64,000 nucleotides of DNA from Anaerorhabdus furcosa (lineage in GTDB: Bacteria; Bacillota_I; Bacilli_A; Erysipelotrichales; Erysipelotrichaceae). How positions within the stretch are numbered: the stretch's first letter is position 1; each line of letters starts with the position of its first letter. The position numbers and the translations under genes are program-made. The notes under the pieces were generated by a model, which worked only from the letters and a program-made list of their open reading frames with translations, did no database searches and was not told the DNA's origin. The DNA lies in NCBI RefSeq assembly GCF_900167375.1, contig NZ_FUWY01000001.1, positions 496,001-560,000 on the forward strand, written 5' to 3'. Shown here in pieces: positions 17,843 to 26,685 of the stretch.

Positions 17843-20070
17843 AATGTTGTATGGAATGTACGTTGAATTACTTCTTTTTGTTGTTCACGAGATAAGCGAT
17901 GAAAATTTACAGCATAACCGGATACACGTATTGTAAGATTAGGATATTTATCTGGATTCTCATAAGCATCCATAAGTTGTTCCTTGTTTAATACATTCAC
18001 ATTTAAGTGATGTGCATTTTGGATAAAGTATCCATCCATTAAGTTCACCAAGTTAACTATTCTCTCTTCTTCCTTAGATCCCAATGAGTTTGGAACAATT
18101 GAGAACGTGTTTGATATTCCATCACGACATGCATCATATGGAATCTTTGCCACACTGTTTAATGCAGCAATTGCTCCATTTGTTTCTCTATTGTGCATTG
18201 GATTTGCACCAGGTGCAAAAGCTTCTCCTGCTTTTCTACCATCAGGTGTAGCACCTGTTTTCTTACCATAAACTACATTCGATGTAATTGTAAGAACTGA
18301 TAATGTATGAATTGATTTACGATATGTTTTATGTTTTCTTAACTCTGTAATAAATTTTTCTACTAATTCTTTAGCGATAAAATCGACACGGTCATCATCA
18401 TTACCATATTTAGGGAAATCACCTTCAATTGTAAAATCTTCAATGATTCCATTTTCACCTAAAACTGGTGTTACCTTAGCATATTTAATTGCACTTAATG
18501 AATCCGCAATTACAGAAATTCCTGCAACACCAAATGCCATGAAGCGTTCTACTTCAGTATCATGCAATGCCATTTGTGTTTTTTCATATGCATATTTATC
18601 ATGCATATAGTGGATGATATTCATTGTATTTACATACAAACCAGCAAGCCAAGACATGTATGAATCTAAACGGCTAACTACTTCTTCATAACGAAGTGGT
18701 TGCCCATTCGCAAGTGAATCCATTTTAGGTCCTAGTTCAACACCTTTTTTCTCTTCGATTCCACCATTGAGCGCAAGTAGTAATAATTTAGGCAAATTAC
18801 ATCTAGCACCAAAAAATTGCATTTGCTTACCTATCTTCATAGCCGATACACAACATGCGATTGCATAATCATCACCATAAATTGGACGCATCACATCATC
18901 ATTTTCATATTGAATAGAATCTGTAAGAATTGATATTTTACTACAGAAGTTTTTAAATCCTACTGGTAATTTCTGAGACCATAAAATTGTTAAATTTGGT
19001 TCAGGAGCTGAGCCTAGATTAATGAGTGTATGCAACATTCGAAAACTAGACTTTGTTACTAAACTCTTACCCTCAAGTGAAATACCACCTAATACCTCGG
19101 TAATCCACATTGGATCTCCACCAAATAGTTCATTATAATCAGGTGTTCTTAAATGACGAGCTAATCGCAATTTAATAACAAATTGATCCATTAACTCTTG
19201 TGCTTCTTCTTCAGTAAGTGTCCCCTCTTCGATATCTCTTTCAAAATAAATATCAAAGAATGTACTAACTCTACCTAATGACATTGCAGCACCATTTTGT
19301 TCTTTTATTGCACCAAGATAACCAAAATATGTCCATTGGATAGCTTCTTTTGCATTTTGTGCTGGTTTAGAAATATCATATCCATGCATTTGAGCCATCT
19401 CTTTAAGTTTACCTAAGAATGTAATTTGTTGATATAACTCTTCCAATTGACGAATTTCATCTTGCCCTAGACTTACTTGTCCTAAAGCATTTTTGTCTTT
19501 TTTCTTCTCTTCAATTAATTTATCAATACCATATAACGCTACTCTACGATAGTCTCCAATGATTCTTCCTCTACCATAAGCATCAGGTAATCCTGTAATA
19601 AGACCTACTTTACGAGCAGCTCTCATTTCATCTGTATATGCTCTAAAAACTCCATCATTGTGAGTTGTTTTATATTTGAATTGTTCTTCTATTGTATCGG
19701 ATAACTTATAACCATATGCTTCAACTGCACTTCTAGCCATACGAATACCACCAAATGGATTAACGCCACGCTTTAGTGGTTCATCTGTTTGTAACCCAAC
19801 AATAAGTTCTAATTCTTTATCAATATAACCTGGTTCATAATTTGTTAATGAAGTAATTACTTCTGTATCTACACTTAAAACCCCATTGTTTTCGTGTTCT
19901 TTTTTTAACAATGAGTTAACTTCTTCCATTAATTTATTTGTGCGTGCTGTTGCATCTTTTAAGAATTGATCATCTCCAGTATATTCTTTGTAATTGGAAA
20001 TTATAAAATCTCTTACATCAATGCTTTCTTGCCATTTATTTCCTTTAAACTCACGGTATGCATTTGTCAT
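17839..20070 (-). CDS. pflB: Formate acetyltransferase (pyruvate formate-lyase)
   Basis: A glycyl-radical enzyme of 743 residues, converting pyruvate and CoA to acetyl-CoA and formate under anaerobic conditions. The catalytic cysteine pair is in [11 protein letters not shown] and the radical glycine in [19 protein letters not shown] near the C-terminus. The ATG at 20070 has AGGAGGG 8 bases upstream. The longer frame to 20115 runs into the leader's terminator hairpin and is rejected. The gene is followed directly by pflA and preceded by a riboswitch-like leader. Confidence 0.97.
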   Translation of the reverse strand: MTNAYREFKGNKWQESIDVRDFIISNYKEYTGDDQFLKDATARTNKLMEEVNSLLKKEHENNGVLSVDTEVITSLTNYEPGYIDKELELIVGLQTDEPLKRGVNPFGGIRMARSAVEAYGYKLSDTIEEQFKYKTTHNDGVFRAYTDEMRAARKVGLITGLPDAYGRGRIIGDYRRVALYGIDKLIEEKKKDKNALGQVSLGQDEIRQLEELYQQITFLGKLKEMAQMHGYDISKPAQNAKEAIQWTYFGYLGAIKEQNGAAMSLGRVSTFFDIYFERDIEEGTLTEEEAQELMDQFVIKLRLARHLRTPDYNELFGGDPMWITEVLGGISLEGKSLVTKSSFRMLHTLINLGSAPEPNLTILWSQKLPVGFKNFCSKISILTDSIQYENDDVMRPIYGDDYAIACCVSAMKIGKQMQFFGARCNLPKLLLLALNGGIEEKKGVELGPKMDSLANGQPLRYEEVVSRLDSYMSWLAGLYVNTMNIIHYMHDKYAYEKTQMALHDTEVERFMAFGVAGISVIADSLSAIKYAKVTPVLGENGIIEDFTIEGDFPKYGNDDDRVDFIAKELVEKFITELRKHKTYRKSIHTLSVLTITSNVVYGKKTGATPDGRKAGEAFAPGANPMHNRETNGAIAALNSVAKIPYDACRDGISNTFSIVPNSLGSKEEERIVNLVNLMDGYFIQNAHHLNVNVLNKEQLMDAYENPDKYPNLTIRVSGYAVNFHRLSREQQKEVIQRTFHTTL

Positions 20071-20097
20071 AAACTTTACCCTCCTATGCACTAGTAT

Positions 20098-20131
20098 AAA
20101 CAAAAGGCAATTCAAAAGAAATTGAATTGCC
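20098..20131 (-). terminator. Leader terminator of pflB (expression platform)
   Basis: A perfect 10-bp stem GGCAATTCAA/TTGAATTGCC followed by TTTTGTTT on the minus strand. Its 5' arm overlaps the conserved CTGGGCA of the upstream riboswitch candidate, so ligand binding would compete with terminator formation. Confidence 0.85.
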
Positions 20132-20218
20132 CAGATGGTCGACTTTGCTTGTTTACCCTATTGCATTGTGTGCTCACATTCCATCAGCAATAGGCAAGTA
20201 TTCGCTTTTACTACCCTA
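20128..20218 (-). ncRNA. ZTP (pfl-motif) riboswitch candidate upstream of pflB
   Basis: The leader begins with GGGTAGTAAAAGCGAA, close to the GGGTCGTGA...GCGAA 5' block of the ZTP/pfl motif as I remember it. It then has an 8-bp stem CCTATTGC/GCAATAGG and ends with CCATCTGGGCA, the conserved 3' element, fused to an intrinsic terminator. ZTP riboswitches often precede folate/one-carbon genes, and pfl was the founding association. A covariance-model search was not possible here, so the 5' half remains approximate. Confidence 0.72.
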
Positions 20219-20258
20219 GTTTATCATTTCAGAAACTAAAGTCAAGTTTGTTAAATAA

Positions 20259-21353
20259 TTAATATGCAGATTTAATGGATTTTACTAATTGTACCACTAC
20301 ATCTAACTGTTCTTGTGGCATTGTTTCTGAACCATCAGTAAAGACATAAGCCAAGTATCCATCAACATTAACCACATAGCCATCACGCTTAATACCACTA
20401 TCCACGATTGTACATCTAGCAGTAGCAATACCATCAAGTGTAATGTCTGAAGCCGTCACTGTAAATGCACCACTTTCATCATCTGCAAGTAAACTTTTTA
20501 CAGTGTCTAGTAATTCTTCATTTGTTAATGTGACTTTCACTTCTGATAGAATCATCACAGATACATTGTTTTCAACATCATAAGAATCACCATCTAAACC
20601 ATAAGCATAGTAATCATCGGAAATATCAGTTTCAGCATAATCCAAATCAAATTCTCTTGGAATATCATATTTTAACCCACCTTCAGAAACTGTTTTAGTT
20701 GCTGGTGGATTAGCATTAAATTCATCGACTGCTTTCTGTAATTCTTCTTGATTGAACCCTAATTTAATTCCATAGTATTCTTCTAACTCAGTAATAACTT
20801 GAGCAGTATTTTTATTACATTCATCTAATTCTATTTCAATTCGAAGAACAAATCGTTGATCTTTTGATAATTCTTTCGCATAGACAAATTTATAAACTCC
20901 ACTTGCTTCATAGTTATAATTTTCAACGAGTTGAGATGCTTCAAAATAAGCTTCTTCTCTTTTATCATCTACTGTGACTTCTGATACTGAAACTGTTTCA
21001 ATTAAATCATATGTTTCTTCAATATACTCTAATTCTTCTTTTACTACATCATCAGCATAATCACCATCTTCATAATAGTAGCCATTAAATGATACATTTA
21101 CCATAACGCCATTTAAATAAGAATAAGCATTATCTCCATAGTTACTACTATTTGAAGTTTCAGGAATATATGCAATCATTTTAATTGTTTCTTCACCATC
21201 TTTAGTTTCAGTTTCTGATAACAATTTGGCTTCCATTAATGTTTGGTATGCATCCTCATTTGATTTTTGATTTACAAGCGTTGGTTTTCCACCACCAGTT
21301 GAACAACCTGTAATCAAAAGTAATGCCAGTAAAGCCAAACAAATTTTTTTCAT
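20259..21353 (-). CDS. Secreted lipoprotein, unknown function
   Basis: A 364-residue lipoprotein. The signal peptide MKKICLALLALLLITGC ends in a lipobox (LITGC, Cys at 17). The mature part is acidic and rich in Tyr, Asp and Glu, with repeated YYEDGDYADD-like stretches and a C-terminal half beginning at GGLKYDIPREFDL. I recognise no family. The signal peptide is nearly identical to that of the adjacent lipoprotein (21374-22027), consistent with common origin or co-secretion. Ribosome site AAAGGGCACGGG precedes the ATG at 21353. Confidence 0.7.
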   Translation of the reverse strand: MKKICLALLALLLITGCSTGGGKPTLVNQKSNEDAYQTLMEAKLLSETETKDGEETIKMIAYIPETSNSSNYGDNAYSYLNGVMVNVSFNGYYYEDGDYADDVVKEELEYIEETYDLIETVSVSEVTVDDKREEAYFEASQLVENYNYEASGVYKFVYAKELSKDQRFVLRIEIELDECNKNTAQVITELEEYYGIKLGFNQEELQKAVDEFNANPPATKTVSEGGLKYDIPREFDLDYAETDISDDYYAYGLDGDSYDVENNVSVMILSEVKVTLTNEELLDTVKSLLADDESGAFTVTASDITLDGIATARCTIVDSGIKRDGYVVNVDGYLAYVFTDGSETMPQEQLDVVVQLVKSIKSAY

Positions 21354-21373
21354 TTTTCCCGTGCCCTTTATCA

Positions 21374-22027
21374 CTAATATGCTGCAATACTACTAATAAA
21401 TGCATCAGCATCTGCGATATTTGCTTCATCTGCACTTACAGTAATATTGAACAAGTATTCTCCTACAACTCTAAAATAAACTTTTTGGTGTAGATCATAG
21501 TTTGTTTCATGTAGATAGATAAATCCATATTCTTCTCCACCAAGATTAACTGTTCCTTCTTCAACAACTTCATAGTTAAATTCTTCAACTGCAGTTAATT
21601 GAGCTTTCATAGTCTCTGACAATAATGTAAGAGAAAATGATTTAGCCATAGGTCCAACATATGAAGACATAGCTTGAACATTAGCTTTTCCATTTGCTGA
21701 TGTTAATAAGAACTCTAAGTAAAGATCTTCTTGAGTTTCTCCTTCAGTTCCCATTACTTCTGAACCAGCATCTAAAATAGCTTGTTGGTATTCATCACTT
21801 TGTATAGCCCAACCTTCTGGTAATGTAAAACGAATGTTTAATGTTTTACTTTCATACGCTGTATCTGTCCATGTTCCTTTTTCATAATTACCTGTCTCTG
21901 TGTTAGCAGTAGGTGTTGGTTCCACTGTTGGTTCAACTGTAGGTTCTGGTGTTGCTACTGGTTTTGGTGCTGCTGTACATCCTGTAATTAAAAGTAATGC
22001 CAATAAACTTAAGATTATTTTCTTCAT
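21374..22027 (-). CDS. Secreted lipoprotein with Pro/Thr linker, unknown function
   Basis: A 217-residue lipoprotein. The lipobox is LITGC after MKKIILSLLALL. It has a short Thr-Pro-Glu-Val linker (three PTVEPT-type units, about residues 25-45) and then a compact domain with TLPEGWAIQSDEYQQAIL. That region loosely resembles the PsbP-like/DUF folds of Gram-positive lipoproteins, but I would not assign a family. GAGAGAGGGAAG precedes the ATG at 22027. It is in a run with the BI-1 gene upstream and a second lipoprotein downstream. Confidence 0.7.
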   Translation of the reverse strand: MKKIILSLLALLLITGCTAAPKPVATPEPTVEPTVEPTPTANTETGNYEKGTWTDTAYESKTLNIRFTLPEGWAIQSDEYQQAILDAGSEVMGTEGETQEDLYLEFLLTSANGKANVQAMSSYVGPMAKSFSLTLLSETMKAQLTAVEEFNYEVVEEGTVNLGGEEYGFIYLHETNYDLHQKVYFRVVGEYLFNITVSADEANIADADAFISSIAAY

Positions 22028-22054
22028 TTTCTTCCCTCTCTCTACAAATTGCAA

Positions 22055-22759
22055 TTAGTTGCTTTTTCTTCCTAGAATTCGAAGTACATATAAGAAGATA
22101 TTAATAAAATCTAAATATAATTCGAACGCTCCATAAATAGCTAACTTATCCAACATGGTTTCATCCTGTTGTGCAATTTCATAATTTTTCTTCATCTTTT
22201 GTACATCGTATGCAGTAATCACCAAGAACAAGAAGATCCCTCCATAACAGATGAACATATCAAAAGCTGCAATTCTCATAAACATACCAATTACTGATGC
22301 GATAACTAATGTGATTAGCCCACCCAGTAATAGACTTGAATATTTTGTTAAATCAAATTTTAATGTCATCCCAATGAATACCAAGGATACAAACAAAATC
22401 GATGTCAATGCGAAAGCTGTAAATATTTGTGACATACCATAGATAACTGGTAGTGTTGAAAACGTTACACCCGTGATTACTGAATAAACAATAAATAATA
22501 CTTTTGAAGTTATTGGAGCCATTTTATATAATCTTGATGATAAGAAGATGGCTACCCCTAATTGAATAAATAATGGTAATAAAAATAGAATACTTAGTCC
22601 TGATTGAGCTAAACTATACATAATTTGGAAGTAAGCACCTGTGTCATACATAACAAACGCTACCCCTGCTGTAATAATTAGTCCCAATGCCATCCAAATA
22701 AAACTTTTAACCATGTGCTTTTGTAAAGAATAAGCATCTAAATATAAACTATCTTTCAT
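22055..22759 (-). CDS. Bax inhibitor-1/YccA family membrane protein
   Basis: A 234-residue protein with about seven membrane helices, typical of bacterial BI-1/YetJ proteins. Visible signatures are the second-half YGMSQIFTAFALTSILFVS region, the TAYDVQKMKKNYE segment that follows the sixth helix, and the C-terminal LDFINIFLYVLRILGR motif. Bacterial homologues such as YetJ are pH-sensitive calcium leak channels. The ATG at 22759 has GAGGAGG 6 bases upstream and overlaps the previous gene by 11 bases. Confidence 0.9.
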   Translation of the reverse strand: MKDSLYLDAYSLQKHMVKSFIWMALGLIITAGVAFVMYDTGAYFQIMYSLAQSGLSILFLLPLFIQLGVAIFLSSRLYKMAPITSKVLFIVYSVITGVTFSTLPVIYGMSQIFTAFALTSILFVSLVFIGMTLKFDLTKYSSLLLGGLITLVIASVIGMFMRIAAFDMFICYGGIFLFLVITAYDVQKMKKNYEIAQQDETMLDKLAIYGAFELYLDFINIFLYVLRILGRKSN

Positions 22760-24098
22760 TGTAAGCCTCCTCATAATTGAATCTTTCAATCTCTTGTTGA
22801 TTATCTTGTGTCGCTTCATAGATAACCGCTTCTTTTGTTCCTGTATTAATTTCGACAATATATCGAAGTGTACTTAAGTCTTCAGGTGGTGACTCTTGCA
22901 GAAAAGTTGCTACATCCATATCATGGAACAGTAGTTTAAGACTTGCCACTTCTTCCAAATTCGAATACATTCCTTGATCAATTGCAATTTCTTTAATTGA
23001 ATCTAATGACATGCTTTCATCTACAACTACATCGAATGCATAACCATCCACTAGTGTAGAGAAATAAATATAATAATCCACTGTACTTGGTTTCACCAAT
23101 TCACGATATAGCTCAACATTAATGTTGTATTGCTCTGGTGTACCTTTGTTTTTCAATGGTACATAATCATATCCTTGTGGTCTTATCCAATAAGTTTCAA
23201 TGTTTTCCATGGCACTATCTGTTGTAACCATGAGTTTACCCTTAAATGCATATTCTGAATTGTTATAGAAATATAGTACTGTCTCATTATCGATGATTTC
23301 ATATGTTACTTCTATTTCACCATTTTCACTAAAATCAACATTTCTAAACGGACTATCATTATTTGATTCATCTTTTATGGTAGGACTTTGCTTACTCATA
23401 AAATTTTCACTGACATAGTAGTAACCAAAGCCAAAGATGACAAATAAAATTACTGATAACAACGCAAATGTAATTAGATTCAATCCACCTTGTTTCTCTG
23501 TAAGGTTAACACTTGTCTTTTGATTTGGTTGTACATTTTCCTCGGTTGATTTTTGAACAATCGCAAGTGGATTTACCATTGATTGCAATTTATTCATTGC
23601 AAGTTCACGATTCGATTTCTTTTTCATGCTATATTGAATCATGTACTTTTTATTTTTCGCCATTATTTCTATAACTGGTAAAAATGTATTCCCTTTAAAT
23701 ATTTCTTTGTCTTCTATTCGATCAATCCAAGTTTTATGTAAGACAAATGATCCCCCTAATAAGTTATAAAGAATATAATTTTTAGAAACATAAAGACGTT
23801 TATGAACTAATTCAAATTCTTCTTCATCAATTTCAATACCTTCTTCTTTTATTCTTTTCTTAAAAAGGTTCATTGTTGTTAAATATCGAATTAATCCAAT
23901 GATTACTAAAATTAAGAAAATCAATGCAGCGTATATTACTAATACCAACGCTATTATAAATACAAACTCCAGCGATTCATTTGACTGCCCTATTGTTGAG
24001 CCTAGCACTGGAACAATTACTAATAAAACCAATGATACCACTAAAGAAATCAAAAGTTTTTTAGAACTGTTAAATAACAGTGACTTTATTTTTTTCAT
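22749..24098 (-). CDS. Membrane protein with PH-like cytoplasmic region, unknown function
   Basis: A 449-residue protein. Two N-terminal membrane helices (about residues 12-35 and 45-70) are followed by a cytoplasmic region (about 75-180). That region contains LVHKRLYVSKNYILYNLLGGSFVLHK and may be a small PH-like fold. A third helix (about 207-228) leads to an extracellular, acidic domain of roughly 220 residues (from about residue 229 to the end) rich in Asn, Asp and Tyr. I do not recognise the outer domain. It heads the run that includes the BI-1 gene and two lipoproteins. Confidence 0.6.
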   Translation of the reverse strand: MKKIKSLLFNSSKKLLISLVVSLVLLVIVPVLGSTIGQSNESLEFVFIIALVLVIYAALIFLILVIIGLIRYLTTMNLFKKRIKEEGIEIDEEEFELVHKRLYVSKNYILYNLLGGSFVLHKTWIDRIEDKEIFKGNTFLPVIEIMAKNKKYMIQYSMKKKSNRELAMNKLQSMVNPLAIVQKSTEENVQPNQKTSVNLTEKQGGLNLITFALLSVILFVIFGFGYYYVSENFMSKQSPTIKDESNNDSPFRNVDFSENGEIEVTYEIIDNETVLYFYNNSEYAFKGKLMVTTDSAMENIETYWIRPQGYDYVPLKNKGTPEQYNINVELYRELVKPSTVDYYIYFSTLVDGYAFDVVVDESMSLDSIKEIAIDQGMYSNLEEVASLKLLFHDMDVATFLQESPPEDLSTLRYIVEINTGTKEAVIYEATQDNQQEIERFNYEEAYNER

Positions 24099-24354
24099 TA
24101 CTTATTCTCCCCTACAAATTAATTTGACCTTCAATGTATTTTTTTAGAAAACATCGCTATCTATTGTTAAGAAGCTATTTTTAGTTTAACTTCTTCAAAT
24201 ATCATCAAAAGTATACTTACCGATTTCTTAAAATCCGCAGTATGTTCTTAATTAGTTTACTTTTTTCTGGTTATATTATGGTTAGATTAGGTTAATTTGC
24301 TCGTTTTACTGGTTAATTACATGTTTTTAATTATAAATTCACTCATCCAATTGC
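24099..24354. other. Intergenic region with phased GGTTA repeats
   Basis: About 255 AT-rich bases upstream of the membrane-protein gene, with no gene that I can support. It holds four GGTTA pentamers (see separate entry) and T-rich tracts. The promoter for 22749-24098 probably lies here. Confidence 0.5.
24267..24320. repeat. Helically phased GGTTA direct repeats
   Basis: GGTTA occurs at 24269, 24280, 24290 and 24311, spacings of 11, 10 and 21 bases, i.e. one, one and two helical turns. The context around three copies is tGGTTAnATTA-like. Such phasing is what a dimeric or tandem response regulator would need. Confidence 0.45.
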
Positions 24355-24394
24355 ACAAAAAAACCAGCTGACTATTTTTAAGTCAACAGGCTTT
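24355..24394 (-). terminator. Terminator of the secreted protein gene
   Basis: On the minus strand CCTGTTGACT pairs imperfectly with AGTCAGCTGG, followed by TTTTTTT. It lies just past the stop at 24406. Confidence 0.75.
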
Positions 24395-24405
24395 ATTTTA
24401 ACTCT

Positions 24406-25077
24406 TTATTGTGTTATTCCGCCAACAAGTTGAAGTTCTGTATCAGCTTCACCGATAAGATTTTTTTCACTTTCTTGAGTATCTACTGATTTTTCGTAGT
24501 AAACACCTTCTTCAATTTTTTCGCCCAATACTTTTTCAATCTTTGTAATGCTTCCTTTGAATCGAGAATCATTGTTGAAGTTACCTTGTTTTACTAATCC
24601 TGTAGGACCAGCTCCAAAGTATTCTGTTGCGATAGCTGAATCAATAACAAACTCGATTACACTTGCGTCAGCTGCGTGTGAGCATCCATTAGGAGCATCT
24701 TGCGAAGCTTTTGCATCAACTTTAACGATAGGTAAGATAATGCCTGAATCAAGTGTAAAGTAATATCTTGATCCAATATCACCAAAACTGTATCCAAGTG
24801 CCGCACCTATAAATCCATCCTCATCATATAACATACCTGTAGTTGGATCCACAGTCATGTGATTTTGAATGTATTTATATTGCTTTGACCCTTTTGCAGT
24901 AATCGCAGTATAAGGCATATATGTTTTTGTTGAAGATGTAGAACAAACTTCAATTTCTTCTGTTTTAAACTCTTTGTTGTATTGATCTAGATTTTCTATT
25001 GTAAATTCCTCAGACTTAAATCCACTTAAACCCAAGAAACAGACCAACAAACAGAGCATAAAAATGAATTTCTTCAT
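24406..25077 (-). CDS. Secreted protein, unknown function
   Basis: A 223-residue protein with a signal peptide (MKKFIFMLCLLVCFLGLSGF) but no lipobox cysteine after the hydrophobic core. The mature part starts with KSEEFTIENL and includes HMTVDPTTGMLYDEDGFIGAALGYSF, reminiscent of small Gram-positive exported proteins. The VDAKASQDAPNGCSHAADAS stretch suggests a compact fold, but no family is recognised. A promoter (TTGACA, 16 bases, TATAAT) and AAAGGAG precede the ATG, and a terminator follows, so this is a single-gene unit. Confidence 0.65.
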   Translation of the reverse strand: MKKFIFMLCLLVCFLGLSGFKSEEFTIENLDQYNKEFKTEEIEVCSTSSTKTYMPYTAITAKGSKQYKYIQNHMTVDPTTGMLYDEDGFIGAALGYSFGDIGSRYYFTLDSGIILPIVKVDAKASQDAPNGCSHAADASVIEFVIDSAIATEYFGAGPTGLVKQGNFNNDSRFKGSITKIEKVLGEKIEEGVYYEKSVDTQESEKNLIGEADTELQLVGGITQ

Positions 25078-25105
25078 GTTTTATTTCTCCTTTGCGTGCC
25101 TAATC

Positions 25106-25133
25106 ATTATACCATATTGCCTCTTCTTGTCAA
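25106..25133 (-). promoter_or_regulatory. Vegetative promoter of 24406-25077
   Basis: Minus strand TTGACA (25133-25128) and TATAAT (25111-25106) with a 16-base spacer, about 28 bases before the start codon. Confidence 0.8.
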
Positions 25134-25214
25134 AGTTGTGAAAAGTTAGTTTTTAGTTGCCAAATTGATGCAATTTTGATAAAAGTTAAACATTCATATA
25201 ACCATAACCTCTTG

Positions 25215-25244
25215 TTGACTATTTCGAGTCTACTGATGTAAACT
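25215..25244 (+). promoter_or_regulatory. Promoter of the tandem lipoprotein genes
   Basis: TTGACT at 25215-25220 and TAAACT at 25239-25244, with an 18-base spacer, 16 bases before the ATG, with GAGG as ribosome site. Confidence 0.5.
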
Positions 25245-25260
25245 TTATTAGAGGTAATAT

Positions 25261-26685
25261 ATGAAAAATTTAGTTAACTATTTACTTTGTGGATTACTCC
25301 TTTGTGGATGTTCTACTCAAAATAATCTTCTGGTTTCAACAGATTCATCCACTTTTAAGCTTACAACCTATGAAGAAAATGAAATAAAAAAACTTTTTAA
25401 TGAAGATAATTATTTCACACCTTTTGTAAATAGCCTCGATGATATAAACTGGGATATCAATGAACTAGGATTATCCATTAACTTAAATGGGTCAAGAAAG
25501 ATACAGGTTCTTATTAATTATGAAGGTGAAATTGATTTGGTATATAATTTTGATGATATTTCTTTTACATATGATGAAAAGGGCAGTTCTACTTTAGTTA
25601 ATTTGGAATTATCCATTGATAGCGAAGCATACTTTCGAGGCATTTATCTTAAGGTGCAATTAAATCAGGATGAACCTTTTGATATTGTCTATAATAACAA
25701 CAACACGCTGTCTTACAATTTTTACAATACTACGAATCTTGAACTCGATGATCGTCTACAATTGGAAATCATTCATCAAGTGGTTGATGAATATCAAAGT
25801 TTTCATTTATTCTTATTATCATTGCAATCCTTTAAAGATAGTTTTTTATCTTTAATCAATTTTGGTCCTTTGTATTATAATCCTAACATTGAAAAAATCT
25901 CAACCATATATAATGTTGATTCTGATAACGCGAATTATGATACGGCATACACCCCTCATTTTGATAAACTTCTCTTTTTAGTTCCTGATGAATACTTCTC
26001 AGTTTCAAATTGGGATACCGCGAAATTATACAATACTGCATCTATTTTATTTTACTTGGAGAATGAAATTAACGATTCAACTTGTTATCAAAGAGATAGT
26101 TTACTCCAAACACTACTATCTATTAAGCCAAACATATTCTGTATTAAGCAGAAATGCACAACGAATTTCGAAACGAATGAATTCACATTCACGTTAGATA
26201 AAAATTTGAACCTTTATTTCATCCAAGGTTTGGATGTAACAACATTAAACCTACAATTATCTGCACTTTTTGCAAATTTTCAAAATTTCAACATTGAACA
26301 AACACTACTTAGAGTTGATGGAATTGTTCAAATCGAAGAAAATAATGCATATTTTATTAATCATAAAAAGAGTTACTTAAACTATGAAGCTTTTGATAAA
26401 TTATATATCGAAGTAATTAGTAATTCCAATAATAAGTTGTTATTACATGTCACACCTTATCGCGTTAATTTTAATTGGTTATTAAATAGTCAAGATTGTT
26501 ATATTGAAACAGGTGAAGGTGAAATACTATATCCTGAACTAATTTTTAATGAAGTCAATATGAATGAGTATATTGTGGATCATTTAGATAAATTTCAATC
26601 CTGGGAACTTACTTTAGAAAATAACGATGCCTTGGATTTCTATCGAATACTTTCAGCAAAAAAAATTAGATTGGAGTCAAAATGA
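25261..26685 (+). CDS. Large secreted lipoprotein, tandem pair member 1
   Basis: A 474-residue lipoprotein. The signal is MKNLVNYLLCGLLLCGC with lipobox LCGC, Cys at 17. The mature protein is Asn-, Asp- and Leu-rich and probably all-beta or mixed. I see no catalytic motif. The segment around TLDKNLNLYFIQGLDVTTL resembles, by eye, the corresponding DKDRLLSYYVSQSLDLDAY segment of the next gene, so the two are likely old paralogues. Its stop overlaps the next start by 4 bases (ATGA), so they are co-translated. Confidence 0.7.
   Translation: MKNLVNYLLCGLLLCGCSTQNNLLVSTDSSTFKLTTYEENEIKKLFNEDNYFTPFVNSLDDINWDINELGLSINLNGSRKIQVLINYEGEIDLVYNFDDISFTYDEKGSSTLVNLELSIDSEAYFRGIYLKVQLNQDEPFDIVYNNNNTLSYNFYNTTNLELDDRLQLEIIHQVVDEYQSFHLFLLSLQSFKDSFLSLINFGPLYYNPNIEKISTIYNVDSDNANYDTAYTPHFDKLLFLVPDEYFSVSNWDTAKLYNTASILFYLENEINDSTCYQRDSLLQTLLSIKPNIFCIKQKCTTNFETNEFTFTLDKNLNLYFIQGLDVTTLNLQLSALFANFQNFNIEQTLLRVDGIVQIEENNAYFINHKKSYLNYEAFDKLYIEVISNSNNKLLLHVTPYRVNFNWLLNSQDCYIETGEGEILYPELIFNEVNMNEYIVDHLDKFQSWELTLENNDALDFYRILSAKKIRLESK

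Noticed and set aside
20070-20115. Extended N-terminus of pflB
   Set aside because: It would be translated from within the leader terminator, has no ribosome site, and does not match known PflB N-termini.
25106-25260. A shared divergent operator between the secreted protein and the lipoprotein pair
   Set aside because: I see two ordinary promoters but no convincing inverted repeat.
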